DNA of 64,000 nt from Iodobacter arcticus. Lineage in GTDB: Bacteria > Pseudomonadota > Gammaproteobacteria > Burkholderiales > Chitinibacteraceae. Below the pieces are notes generated by a model, which searched no databases, was not told the origin of the DNA, and was given only the letters and a program-made list of their open reading frames with translations. Where the stretch lies: assembly GCF_042664895.1 (NCBI RefSeq), contig NZ_JBHTBQ010000018.1, positions 1 to 64,000 on the forward strand. Direction: 5' to 3'. The translations under genes and the position numbers were made by a program. Positions 26,819 through 35,900 of this stretch are shown piece after piece; positions within the stretch are counted from its first letter, which is position 1; each line of letters opens with the position of its first letter.

Positions 26819-27000
26819 CTGTAGACACAGAGATTAGGAAGAATACAGAGCACTGATTAAATCGTCATCCCCGAATGTTTTTATCGGGGATCCACTGCAA
26901 ATACTGGATTCCCGCCTGCGCGGGAATGACGAAACTAAATAAATCAGAGTTTAGGTTTTCTCTGTGTTCTTCGTGTCCTCACCAGTCTCTGTGTCTACAG
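26819..27000. repeat. Composite inverted repeat with perfect 15-bp ends
   Basis: The ends CTGTAGACACAGAGA (26819-26833) and TCTCTGTGTCTACAG (26986-27000) are exact complements. Inner CACTGATTAAAT-like arms are also partly complementary. A dRS3-like element sits in the middle. This occupies nearly all of the 301-bp space between the DUF455 gene and ndh; nothing else is seen there. Confidence 0.7.
26863..26931. repeat. dRS3/NIME-like repeat
   Basis: A 69-bp unit that begins CGTCATCCCCG and ends CGGGAATGACG, with TGGATTCCCGCCTGCGCGGGA inside. The ATTCCCGC...GCGGGAAT palindrome matches the known Neisserial dRS3 repeat family, which serves as target for prophage and recombination events in Neisseria. 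Confidence 0.65.
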
Positions 27001-27031
27001 GTCTAAGGTTCTTAGGCTGAGGCTCTTACCC

Positions 27032-28360
27032 TTAATGCAGCTTAATTCTTGGCTTGCTCACGCGGTCGATATATTCGCCCCATGTGGCCAGCCATGTTTT
27101 AAACCAGCCATTCACCGCCACTTGGTGTTTTTTATACAGTGACCAATACATCATTTTGGCGAACTGGCCCTCAATAAATAAGCTGCCACGGGCAATGCCG
27201 CCCATTAAGCTGCCTACCGTGCTGTACTCACCCAAGGACACCAGCGAGCCGTAATCCTGATATTTAAACTCTGCCAGGGGTTTTCCTGCCAAATAAAGAG
27301 GAATGCTTTTCGCCAGCAGCATCGCCTGCTGGTGTGCGGATTGTGCGCGGGGTGGCACAGTAGCCCCTGTATCACCGAGCGGACAAGCAGCGCAATCGCC
27401 CAGTGCAAAAATGCTAGGGTCGCGCGAGGTTTGTAATGTACGGCTAACCACCAGCTGATTAAGACGATTACTCTCTAAACCGGCGATATCTTTGAGGAAA
27501 TCAGCCGCTTTAATCCCCGCAGCCCACACCACCAGATCGCTAGGAATAAACTTGCCCGAAGCCATTTTGACGCCCGAAGCCGATACATCGATCACTCGCT
27601 CATTGGCATGAACCTCTACCGCCATTTTGCGCAGCTCAAGCGCCACAGCATTGGATAGGCGCTCCGGCAGGGCAGAAAGTAGCCTTGGCGCGGCATCAAC
27701 AATCACAATTTTTAAATCATGCTCGGGGTGGATATTGGCAAAGCCAAAGCTACTCATAATGCGCGTGGCCATATGCAGCTCGGCAGATAGCTCTACCCCT
27801 GTAGCCCCGCCGCCGATAATGGTGACGGTAAAGCGCCCTTCACCCGCTTGTTTACGCCTTGCTTGCGCGCGTAAGCAGCTATTGATAAAACGTTTATTGA
27901 AGCGCTCTGCTGCCTCGGGGGTATCGAGCATAATGGCGTGGTTTGCAACACCCGGCGTGCCAAAATCATTGGTCTGGCTGCCCAGCGCCATCACCAGTGC
28001 ATCGTAAGCAATGGTTTGCTCGGGCACTAGCTCGCTACCGTCTTCCTCATCCAGCGTTGGGGCCAGCACCACTTGCTTAGCTTCTCTATCCAACCCCGTC
28101 ATGCGGCCTAGACGAAAATCGAAATGGTGCCAGCGGGCCAACGCGATATATTCCAGCTCGTCGGCATGACTATCTAAGGTGCCTGCCGCCACCTGATGCA
28201 AGAGCGGCTTCCAGATATGAGTACGGGCCGCATCGATCAAGGTGATATGCGCTTTGCCCTTGCGGCCCAGCTTTTCACCCAGCTTTTCACCCAGCTTTAC
28301 TGCCAGCTCCAAACCACCAGCCCCTCCCCCAACTATTACGATGCGCTGCAATGCAGTCAT
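27032..28360 (-). CDS. ndh: Type II NADH:quinone oxidoreductase (NDH-2)
   Basis: A 442-residue peripheral flavoprotein that passes electrons from NADH to quinone without pumping protons. It has the FAD site IVIVGGGAGGLELA at the N-terminus, the NADH site VTIIGGGATGVELSAEL (near 175), and QSAHQQAMLLAKSI with the quinone-binding AQxAxQ-like motif. The C-terminal amphipathic region is present. The ATG at 28360 has a GGGGGAGG site; a longer frame to 28435 lacks support. An in-frame 12-base tandem repeat gives KLGEKLGEKLG at residues 21-31. Confidence 0.95.
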   Translation of the reverse strand: MTALQRIVIVGGGAGGLELAVKLGEKLGEKLGRKGKAHITLIDAARTHIWKPLLHQVAAGTLDSHADELEYIALARWHHFDFRLGRMTGLDREAKQVVLAPTLDEEDGSELVPEQTIAYDALVMALGSQTNDFGTPGVANHAIMLDTPEAAERFNKRFINSCLRAQARRKQAGEGRFTVTIIGGGATGVELSAELHMATRIMSSFGFANIHPEHDLKIVIVDAAPRLLSALPERLSNAVALELRKMAVEVHANERVIDVSASGVKMASGKFIPSDLVVWAAGIKAADFLKDIAGLESNRLNQLVVSRTLQTSRDPSIFALGDCAACPLGDTGATVPPRAQSAHQQAMLLAKSIPLYLAGKPLAEFKYQDYGSLVSLGEYSTVGSLMGGIARGSLFIEGQFAKMMYWSLYKKHQVAVNGWFKTWLATWGEYIDRVSKPRIKLH

Positions 28361-28554
28361 AGCCATCCTCCCCCGTTGATTAACTGCCCTTATTATGCGT
28401 GAAGCTGACATGAAAAGGGCATGTAAAACAACCATTTAAAGAGGCTTGATTACATGGATGGAATACGCTACTTACAAGCGCCCCCTAGCCCTTTCCCAAA
28501 AAAGTGAGGAGGATGGCTGAGAAAGCTAAGGGAGCAAAATCTTAAACCCTCGAT

Positions 28555-28816
28555 GCCACAGAGAGCATAAGTATCTGCACAAGTCGATATGCACGTTTCC
28601 CCCTTTGTAAAAGGGGGGCTAGGGGGGATTTTCAGTTGATGTTGGGCTTAAATAAGCACAAAACCCAAGGTAAATCCCCCTCAATCCCCCTTTTTCAAAG
28701 GGGGAGGTGTGGCACGGAATTGATGACAAGAAGTTGTATAGATACACATGCACAGAGAGCACAGAGTTTCACAGAGGAAGCGATAAATTTAATGGTTTTC
28801 TCTGTGAAACTCTGTG
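28555..28816. repeat. Cluster of G/C-tract and CACAGAG inverted repeats
   Basis: The 532-bp gene-free stretch 28361-28892 holds two repeat families. C5TTTG...G-tract sequences at 28597-28630 pair with AAATCCCCCTCAATCCCCC at 28672-28706. A 17-bp perfect inverted repeat CACAGAGTTTCACAGAG / complement occupies 28760-28776 and 28800-28816. A small ORF across it (28636-28863) is repeat-derived and not a gene. Confidence 0.65.
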
Positions 28817-28892
28817 GTTCAAGCTTTATCAAACGATCAAGGCTAGTTGAACAATCTTGCTAATCAGCTAAAGATGCCTTTAGCCCTGAAAA

Positions 28893-29930
28893 CTAAGCCA
28901 CCAACACCTTAGCCTCACCTTCAGCCAGTTGCCCAATCACCGCTGCCTGTGCAAAGCCTTGTGCCTTAAATAGCGCCATGACTTCATCAACTGTATCGGC
29001 AGCGCAGGCCACGAGTAGGCCGCCGGAGGTTTGCGCGTCGGCCATGATGCGCTGCTGCCATTCTGGCACTTGCTCGGCAAAGTCCACATCTTGCCCAAAG
29101 CTAGCTAAATTGCGCTCAATCGCACCGGGGCCGATGCCTTGCTGGGCAAAGCCAACTGCGGCAGAGAGTAGGGGTAAATCATTAGCAGCCACATTTGCAG
29201 TCAGCTTGGCGCCACGGCAAACTTCTAAGAGATGGCCAAGTAGGCCAAAGCCCGTCACATCGGTCAGCGCATGCACGCCTGCCAATTTCGCCAAATCGCT
29301 ACCTACCTTATTCAACTGCGTGGTGGTATCAATCAGCTGCTTATAACCTGCATCATCCAGCAGACCCTTTTTCATGGCGGTGCCCAAGATACCGATGCCC
29401 AGCGGCTTGCCTAAAATCAGCACATCGCCTGCTTTGGCATCGCTATTTTTTTTAAGCTGTTTAGGATGCACCAAACCCATCGCCACTAAGCCGTAAATAG
29501 GCTCAGGTGCGTCGATCGAATGCCCGCCCGCAATCGGAATACCCGCATCGCTACATACTGCCGCGCCACCGGCCAAGATTTGCTGGATATCTTCGATCGG
29601 CAGCAGATTGACCGGCATGCCGACAATCGCCAAAGCCATAATCGGCGTGCCGCCCATGGCATAGATATCGGAAATCGCGTTAGTCGCGGCGATGCGGCCA
29701 AAGTCAAAAGCATCGTCCACAATCGGCATAAAAAAGTCGGTAGTCGCTACCAGCGCTTGTTCGTCGTTCAACCAATAAACGGCCGCATCATCCGCCGTTT
29801 CAGTACCCACCAAAAGCCTGGGAAACAAAGCCGCAGTTGGTAATTTAGAGAGCATTTCTGATAAAACAGCTGGGGCGATCTTACAACCGCAACCGCCACC
29901 GTGTGATAAAGACGTTAATTTTGTGCTCAT
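28893..29930 (-). CDS. selD: Selenide, water dikinase (selenophosphate synthetase)
   Basis: A 345-residue enzyme that makes selenophosphate from selenide and ATP. The catalytic stretch SHGGGCGCK contains Cys14 and Lys17 in place of the selenocysteine found in some homologues. It also has VATTDFFMPIVDDAFDFGRIAA and the GHSIDAPEPIYG block. It is divergent from mnmH across 141 bp, so both selenium genes may share a control region. No selA, selB or selC is visible. Confidence 0.96.
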   Translation of the reverse strand: MSTKLTSLSHGGGCGCKIAPAVLSEMLSKLPTAALFPRLLVGTETADDAAVYWLNDEQALVATTDFFMPIVDDAFDFGRIAATNAISDIYAMGGTPIMALAIVGMPVNLLPIEDIQQILAGGAAVCSDAGIPIAGGHSIDAPEPIYGLVAMGLVHPKQLKKNSDAKAGDVLILGKPLGIGILGTAMKKGLLDDAGYKQLIDTTTQLNKVGSDLAKLAGVHALTDVTGFGLLGHLLEVCRGAKLTANVAANDLPLLSAAVGFAQQGIGPGAIERNLASFGQDVDFAEQVPEWQQRIMADAQTSGGLLVACAADTVDEVMALFKAQGFAQAAVIGQLAEGEAKVLVA

Positions 29931-30071
29931 GACATCATCCTGATTAAATATTTATTGCCCACCATAGCAGCCTGCGTTTGCTTTGACGAACTTTAGGCCG
30001 TGTGAATTTCTCCACGAACAGCCCTCTCCCGTGGGACAATTACGCCAATCAAGTGCTTATAGTGAAATGAT

Positions 30072-31115
30072 GTGAAAAATTTGTTGGCGACCTTAGCAGA
30101 CCTCTCCACCTTTGACGAGGTGATCGATGTACGCACCCCGCTTGAATTTGCCGAAGATCATATCCCTGGCGCAATCAATGCCCCCGTGCTCAGCAATGAA
30201 GAGCGTGTCATCGTCGGTACGCTGTATAAACAAGACCCCTTTGCCGCCACAAAATTGGACGCGGGCTTGGTCGCCAAAAACCTCGGCATTCACCTTGCCA
30301 CCACCTTTAAAGACAAGCCAAAGAACTGGAAGCCGCTGATTTACTGCTGGCGTGGCGGCAAGCGCTCTGGATCGATGACCACTTGGTTTAATCTAATCGG
30401 CTGGAAAGCACGGCAGTTGCAAGGCGGCTACAAGGCTTATCGCGCAGATATTTTAGTCAAGCTAGACGCCATCCCTGCCGTATCACGCTTTATTGTTTTG
30501 GCCGGCCACACTGGCTGCGGCAAAACACGTTTACTCAATGCCTTAGAGAATGAAGGGGCACAAACGCTGGATTTAGAAGGCCTTGCCAAGCATCGTGGCT
30601 CGGTACTCGGGGCTAGCCCTGCTAGCGCACAGCCTTCGCAAAAAAGCTTTGATAGCCAGCTGATAAGCCAACTCAGCCAATTTGACCCAAGCCGCCCGGT
30701 GTTTGTTGAAGCCGAAAGTAAACGCATCGGCTTGGTGCATCTGCCCGCCAGCCTGATGCTCGCCATTCGCGCCGCCGATTGCATCTTGGTGCAGGCCAGT
30801 TTTGAAGACCGCATTCGCTTTTTATGCGATGACTACAGCAATCTGTTTGATGACCCGCTTAGCTTTAAAACCAAGCTAGCCCGCCTAGTCGAAATGCACG
30901 GCAAAGTGGTATTAGCCCACTGGAACGAGCTGATCGATCAAGGCAAAAAAGCCGAGCTATTTAGCGAGTTAATCAGCAAACACTACGACCCCGCCTACAA
31001 GCGCAGCAGCCAAAGCAATTACCTGAGGCTCGCCGACGCAAGGCCGCTCGTCATTGATCCATCGAGTGATTTAAGTGAATGCGCAAGGCAGTTGATTGTA
31101 GATTTGGGGGCGTAA
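30072..31115 (+). CDS. mnmH: tRNA 2-selenouridine synthase
   Basis: A 347-residue enzyme (SelU/YbbB) that replaces sulfur by selenium in 2-thiouridine at wobble position 34 of tRNA Lys, Glu and Gln, using selenophosphate from SelD. A rhodanese domain (1-125) carries the catalytic Cys92 in YCWRGGKRSG. A P-loop AGHTGCGKT lies at 144-152. The start is GTG at 30072, because the only nearby ATG reads into a stop. tRNA-Glu(TTC), a known substrate, is present in three copies in this window. Confidence 0.94.
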   Translation: MKNLLATLADLSTFDEVIDVRTPLEFAEDHIPGAINAPVLSNEERVIVGTLYKQDPFAATKLDAGLVAKNLGIHLATTFKDKPKNWKPLIYCWRGGKRSGSMTTWFNLIGWKARQLQGGYKAYRADILVKLDAIPAVSRFIVLAGHTGCGKTRLLNALENEGAQTLDLEGLAKHRGSVLGASPASAQPSQKSFDSQLISQLSQFDPSRPVFVEAESKRIGLVHLPASLMLAIRAADCILVQASFEDRIRFLCDDYSNLFDDPLSFKTKLARLVEMHGKVVLAHWNELIDQGKKAELFSELISKHYDPAYKRSSQSNYLRLADARPLVIDPSSDLSECARQLIVDLGA

Positions 31116-31140
31116 AGGATATTGCACAACCTAAATCTTG

Positions 31141-31288
31141 AAACACGGAGGCCCCCAGGACACACGGAGTTTCACGGAGAAAAATGGGAGTTAAACCCCA
31201 GTCCTATCCGCTAATAGCAAAATGCCTTCGTAGGGCGGGTGCAACCCGCGAGCAATACTGAAAAATACGCGGGTTTCACCCTCCCTAC
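31141..31288. repeat. Repeat remnants: CACGGAG type and GTAGGGCGGGT type, copy 2
   Basis: The 31116-31365 gap contains CACGGAGTTTCACGGAG-like sequence (31163-31180), a half-copy of the 28760 repeat. It also contains a REP-like palindrome at 31229-31288 whose arms (CGTAGGGCGGGTGCAACCCGCG / CGCGGGTTTCACC-type) are diverged from copy 1 at 25348. Confidence 0.55.
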
Positions 31289-31365
31289 AAATAACCTAGT
31301 GCCTGTAAACCAGTGACAAGGGATATGGCATCGCCTAGCTTGATGTGCATAGCCCCCCACCATCA

Positions 31366-33003
31366 TTACAAAATAAACCGCTGTACCGACTGATGCAAAC
31401 GGGCAGATAGGTTTTGTAAATCTTGTGCAGAGCGGGCGCTGAGCTGAATTTCTTGCGCTTCTAATTCTGCTCTTTGGGCGATTTGCTCCACCGCCTTGGC
31501 GATTTCTGTGGTGGCCATGCCCTGCTCACGGATAGTGCTGCTGATGCTGTCTACCACACTGCGAACTTGCTCTGCCCCGCTGCGAATATCTTCAATGGCC
31601 GTTCCCGCCTCATTGGCCAGCAGCACGCTGGCATTCGCTTGCTGCACACCGCTTTCCATTTGCACAATCGCTTCCCGCGTGCCGGATTGAATCTGCCCAA
31701 CCATCGCAGCAATTTCTACCGTGGATTGGCTAGTACGCTCAGCCAATTTACGCACTTCATCGGCCACCACGGCAAAGCCACGGCCCTGCTCGCCTGCCCT
31801 TGCCGCTTCAATTGCGGCATTGAGCGCCAGCAAATTCGTTTGATCGGCAATATCCTTAATCGTGCCAACAATCGAAGTGATCTTGTCAGACTGGCGGCCC
31901 AGCTCCTCAATCCTCACCGCCGATCCTTTCACCAGCTCGGCAATTTTGTGCACCTCGGATGTGGCGCGATGAATCACTACCGCACCACGGCCCGACATCT
32001 CTCTGGCCGATTCGGCCAAGCCACGGGCATCATTGGTATTCGCGGTGACATGATCAATCGACACCGACATTTCCTCTATCGAGGCTGCCATCGACGATGC
32101 CGATTCGCTCTGCTCATTAGAGCGGCGAGCCACTTCGGCCGAGCGATCACTTAAGCTGCTCGCCGCCGTACTCATTTGCCCAGCGCCACTAATTACCTCG
32201 CCAATCATCGCGCGTAAAGTTTGCTGCATATCCCGCAGGCTAGCCATCAGGCTATCTTTATCATTGGCCTTACAGACCACGTTTTGATCGAGATGCCCAC
32301 TCGCCACACTTCTGGCTAACGCAACGGCTTCCTGTGGCTCACAGCCCAAGAGCTTAAATAAAGAGCGCCCAAGCAAGACCAGCGTCAACGTCACCAGCGC
32401 CATCATCAACAAACCTAATGGCAAGAGCACATATAAAATACTGCGGAATTTTTCATTCACATCATCGATATAAACACCCGTACCGATCACCCAGCCCCAG
32501 GGCGTGAAACCTTGCACATAGGAAATTTTATCGACTGGCTCGGTGCTACTAGGCTTTGCCCATTGATAAGCAACAAAACCCGCACCCTCGCTTTTAACCA
32601 CCTTCACCATTTCAAGAAACAGCGCCTTGCCATTAGGGTCTTTCAGCGCCGACAAATCTTTGCCTTCCAGCGCGGGCTTCATAGGGTGCATCAGCATTTT
32701 CGGGCTTTCATCATTCACCCAAAAATATTCTTTTTTATCGTAACGAATCGCTCTTAAAGCTTGCAGCGCAGCGGCTTGTGCAGAGGGCTGATCCATTTTT
32801 CCATCGCGGCTAAGCTGCTCAAAATGCGCCACCACCGTTTGCGCCGATTCAGCTAAGTTGCGAACCTTATCTTTTCGGCCACTCAGCATCTCATCCTTAA
32901 AATGTAGCAACATCAAACTGCCCATCATAATAAACGCCAGCAAGGTGATGCCTGCAACCAAGACCAATCGACTACGTAATGTCATTCCAGCTTGCGTCTT
33001 CAT
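31366..33003 (-). CDS. Methyl-accepting chemotaxis protein (sCache_2 type)
   Basis: A 545-residue inner-membrane chemoreceptor. The first membrane segment is ~13-33. A periplasmic single-Cache domain (~35-185) follows, with KKEYFWVNDESPKMLMHPMKPALEGKDL and the VQGFTPWGWVIGTGVYIDDV ending typical of sCache_2. A second membrane segment lies at ~190-212, then a HAMP-like linker. The signalling domain has the conserved tip LLALNAAIEAARAGEQGRGFAVVA and methylation helices on each side. It would feed CheA/CheW; no che genes lie nearby. The ligand is unknown; related Cache domains bind small organic acids. Confidence 0.95.
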   Translation of the reverse strand: MKTQAGMTLRSRLVLVAGITLLAFIMMGSLMLLHFKDEMLSGRKDKVRNLAESAQTVVAHFEQLSRDGKMDQPSAQAAALQALRAIRYDKKEYFWVNDESPKMLMHPMKPALEGKDLSALKDPNGKALFLEMVKVVKSEGAGFVAYQWAKPSSTEPVDKISYVQGFTPWGWVIGTGVYIDDVNEKFRSILYVLLPLGLLMMALVTLTLVLLGRSLFKLLGCEPQEAVALARSVASGHLDQNVVCKANDKDSLMASLRDMQQTLRAMIGEVISGAGQMSTAASSLSDRSAEVARRSNEQSESASSMAASIEEMSVSIDHVTANTNDARGLAESAREMSGRGAVVIHRATSEVHKIAELVKGSAVRIEELGRQSDKITSIVGTIKDIADQTNLLALNAAIEAARAGEQGRGFAVVADEVRKLAERTSQSTVEIAAMVGQIQSGTREAIVQMESGVQQANASVLLANEAGTAIEDIRSGAEQVRSVVDSISSTIREQGMATTEIAKAVEQIAQRAELEAQEIQLSARSAQDLQNLSARLHQSVQRFIL

Positions 33004-33192
33004 TACCTTCTCCAGTGTTTATTATTTATTACTTATTCACTGGATTATGCCCACGTAAGGATTAGCAGATGTAGCCTTTCTGTTGTTTGTTGTAAATCCA
33101 CGACTACGTGCAAGTCCGTATACCTAGGGGCAATAAAGCTTTGTTAAGTGGCTCAGCGCTTCCAACCTTGGAGAGACTCACTTAATAAAAAA

Positions 33193-33951
33193 TTAAAACC
33201 CATTCCGGATTTCACGCACGAAAGTATTGACCTCCTGAGCAGCCTTAATCGGTAAAGCTTGCAGCAGACAGTGAGGGGCTACCAGCTCGACAATACGAGT
33301 ACGCGGATTGAGCTTGGCAATCAGAACTGAAGCACTAGCGGGGACAACTTGATCGCGCGACGCGCGTAGATACAGCACGGGCACTTTAACCACAGACAAC
33401 TGACTTGAAACGTTAATAGCCAGCACGGCCTGCAGCCTAGCTCGTATAACCGATAGCGATACTAGCGAAAGAGCCTGAGTAAGCGCCACTTGCAATTCTC
33501 TCGTGATAAAACGCCCAAACAAAACCCGAGCGAGCAGACTCACAGGAACCCGTGGAAGAATCGTAATCAGTGAGTGAAAAGCTGAAAATATTGGACGAGG
33601 GTTGCTCAAAAACGAGCAGCACAAAATCAAACCTTTAAGATTCGGTGAGCCAGAGGCAGCAAGAGACACGGCAATAGGGCCAGAGAATGATTCGCCAAGA
33701 ATAATATAGGGCTCATCAATGGGAAGTGCTGCACGGGCGATCTGCTCAAGCTCTCTATAGCCCAAAGGCTCGACTGGTGGGTAAACAACAACCTTCACAT
33801 TGTACTCAGTCCCAAGAGCTGCAATAAATGATGCAAATAATTGGCCTGTACCATCCATTCCAGGTAGCAGAACGAGCGTCACCGATGTAGTGCTCCGTAA
33901 ATAATGTATCCACAAAAAACCGTCTTTGAGTTCAAGCGTGCAAACCACCAT
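33193..33951 (-). CDS. Alpha/beta-hydrolase
   Basis: A 252-residue alpha/beta-hydrolase of unknown substrate. The nucleophile elbow is GESFSG, the acid is Asp in SRDQVVP, and the His is in VAPHCLLQ, so the triad looks complete. The oxyanion region LLPGMDGTGQLF is conserved. The ATG at 33951 lies inside the 3' end of the decayed SDR gene, overlapping it by 20 bases. It might once have been the second gene of an SDR-hydrolase pair. There is no clear ribosome site of its own. It could be a lipase/esterase or thioesterase. Confidence 0.8.
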   Translation of the reverse strand: MVVCTLELKDGFLWIHYLRSTTSVTLVLLPGMDGTGQLFASFIAALGTEYNVKVVVYPPVEPLGYRELEQIARAALPIDEPYIILGESFSGPIAVSLAASGSPNLKGLILCCSFLSNPRPIFSAFHSLITILPRVPVSLLARVLFGRFITRELQVALTQALSLVSLSVIRARLQAVLAINVSSQLSVVKVPVLYLRASRDQVVPASASVLIAKLNPRTRIVELVAPHCLLQALPIKAAQEVNTFVREIRNGF

Positions 33952-34419
33952 CTACCACAAGACTATGCCCAACCACATAAGACGATGCGGCGGTGCTTAA
34001 CCAGAGAATGACATTAGCAATTTCTTTCGCTTGGGCGAGCCTACCTATGGGGATGGCTTGCGCGAGCTGCGCCTGATGCTCAAGCCGTTGATCCTCGCTA
34101 AGATGCACCGTGCGGCGCTCACGGCGCGGTGTTTCAGTCGCCCCAGGGCAGACGCATTAATCCGCACGCCTCGCCCGGTATACTCCCTTGCAGTAGAGCG
34201 AATCAACCCAATTACGGCGTGCTTTGCCGCGCTATACACCGCAGCCGTCGGCGCGCCAGATAAGCCATTCACCGATGACACATTCACAATCGTGCCGCCA
34301 CCAAAGCGTAGCATCGCCTCAACCTGGTACGTCATGCAGTTAAAAACGCCTAAAACATCCGTCGATACCGTCTTGCTGGCATCTTCAAAAGACATTTCAT
34401 GAGTCGGAATCGGGAGCAT
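33932..34419 (-). pseudogene. Short-chain dehydrogenase/reductase, 5'-truncated and frameshifted
   Basis: The fragment encodes the C-terminal two-thirds of an SDR enzyme. TIVNVSSVNG and YSAAKHA carry the catalytic Ser and Tyr-x3-Lys. The frame breaks after RINASA near 34150. Shifting by one base restores PGATETPRRERR and the normal end IGRLAQAKEIANVILWLSTA...VVDGG, stopping at 33932. The NAD-binding first third (TGxxxGIG) is missing: DNA upstream of 34419 is unrelated. Both defects point to a dead gene, though the shift alone could be a sequencing slip. Confidence 0.85.
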
Positions 34420-34665
34420 GACAATGAAGGATTATATTTAGCTCGCTTTAATAGTCTATCAGCATATCCAAGTTAATATAAAAAGTGAGCATCAAAATAA
34501 GCAAAGCGCCTTCAATTTAATATGCCATCTACACGCTGTAACCCGTGGTGTAACCTCATAAAAATGATGTGATTTAATACCATGCCGCGATATGAGCATC
34601 TGTCTAAAATGCCAGCACCACCTTCATAAAACACATTATTCATTTTTAGAACAGGAAATAAACTC

Positions 34666-35850
34666 ATGCGTAGAAAAGCAATAAAGCTATTAAAGATCCT
34701 CTCTGTTTTAAGCTGTGTCATTAGCCCATTAAGCCATGCCGCAGAAAACGCAGATCAAACTAAAATCAAAGAAATAGTAAACGCTGCAATCACCCCTATA
34801 CAAAAAGAATTCAACATCCCTGGGATGGCGGTTGCAGTGAGTATTGATGGTCAAAATTACTTTTATAATTATGGCATCGCTTCAAAAGAGGGCAAGCAGG
34901 CGGTGAGCCAAGATACGCTATTTGAAATTGGCTCGATTAGTAAAACCTTTACCGCCACACTGGCCTCGTATGCCCAAATCAATGGCCAGCTTTCTTTTGG
35001 CGATAGCGTCAGTCAGCATTTGCCTTCTTTACGCGGCAGTGCCTTTGATAAAGTCAGCCTGCTTAATCTAGCCACGCATACTGCTGGCGGCTTGCCACTG
35101 CAAGTGCCTGACGAGATTACTAATAATGAGCAGCTGATGGATTATTTTAAAAACTGGCAGCCTAAATATGCCGCAGGCACATATCGCGTTTATTCCAACC
35201 CCAGCATTGGCCTGCTTGGTTTAATTACGGCTAAAAGCATGAATACTTCTTTTGAAGAGGCTATCGAAAAAAAATTATTCCCTGAGCTAGGAATGACTAA
35301 TAGCTATGTCAATGTACCCGCAGCGCAAATGAAGAATTACGCGCAGGGCTACAATAAAAAAGACGCCCCTGTCAGAGTAAGCCCCGGTGTTTTAGCCGCC
35401 GAAGCCTACGGCGTAAAATCCAGCTCGGCAGATATGATTAAATATATCAATGCCAATATGAAAATAGCCAAAATAAACGATAAAGTGCAACAAGCACTGA
35501 TCAATACCCACAGCGGCTATTTTAAATCTGGCGGGATCGTACAAGACCTAATCTGGGAGCAATACGCTTATCCTGTAGAATTAAATAAATTATTAACAGG
35601 CAATAGAGATGCTATGGCCTATGAAGCCAATGCAGCAAGTAAAATCACTCCCGTTTTAGCACCACAAAGCATGGCATGGATTAATAAAACTGGCTCCACC
35701 AATGGCTTTGCTGCCTATACGGCTTTTATTCCCGCCAAGAAAATTGGCATTGTGATTTTAGCCAATAAAAACTATCCAATTCCACCACGGGTTACTGCAG
35801 CTTATCAAATATTAAACCAATTGGATCAGCAGTCAGAATCTAGAAACTAA
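34666..35850 (+). CDS. ampC: Class C (AmpC-type) beta-lactamase
   Basis: A 394-residue periplasmic serine beta-lactamase that hydrolyses cephalosporins and related drugs. The signal peptide ends near residue 26 (PLSHAA). The three class C motifs are intact: SISK at 90-93 (nucleophile Ser90), YSN at 176-178, and KTG at 341-343. The GIASKEGKQAVSQDTLFEIGSISK block matches AmpC enzymes. A ribosome site AGGAA precedes the ATG. No ampR-like regulator is adjacent, so either constitutive or distant control is likely. The drug spectrum cannot be predicted from this alone. Confidence 0.93.
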   Translation: MRRKAIKLLKILSVLSCVISPLSHAAENADQTKIKEIVNAAITPIQKEFNIPGMAVAVSIDGQNYFYNYGIASKEGKQAVSQDTLFEIGSISKTFTATLASYAQINGQLSFGDSVSQHLPSLRGSAFDKVSLLNLATHTAGGLPLQVPDEITNNEQLMDYFKNWQPKYAAGTYRVYSNPSIGLLGLITAKSMNTSFEEAIEKKLFPELGMTNSYVNVPAAQMKNYAQGYNKKDAPVRVSPGVLAAEAYGVKSSSADMIKYINANMKIAKINDKVQQALINTHSGYFKSGGIVQDLIWEQYAYPVELNKLLTGNRDAMAYEANAASKITPVLAPQSMAWINKTGSTNGFAAYTAFIPAKKIGIVILANKNYPIPPRVTAAYQILNQLDQQSESRN

Positions 35851-35900
35851 GTACTTGGCTGCGGCGTCTTCATCACTTTTTTGAGGGAAGCCAAGCACAA

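Noticed and set aside
28636..28863. 75-residue ORF between ndh and selD
   Set aside because: Made entirely of inverted-repeat sequence; no ribosome site or family.
31474..32154. 226-residue ORF antisense to the chemoreceptor gene
   Set aside because: It is the complementary shadow of a well-supported gene, with His/Arg/Asn-rich low-quality sequence and no family features.
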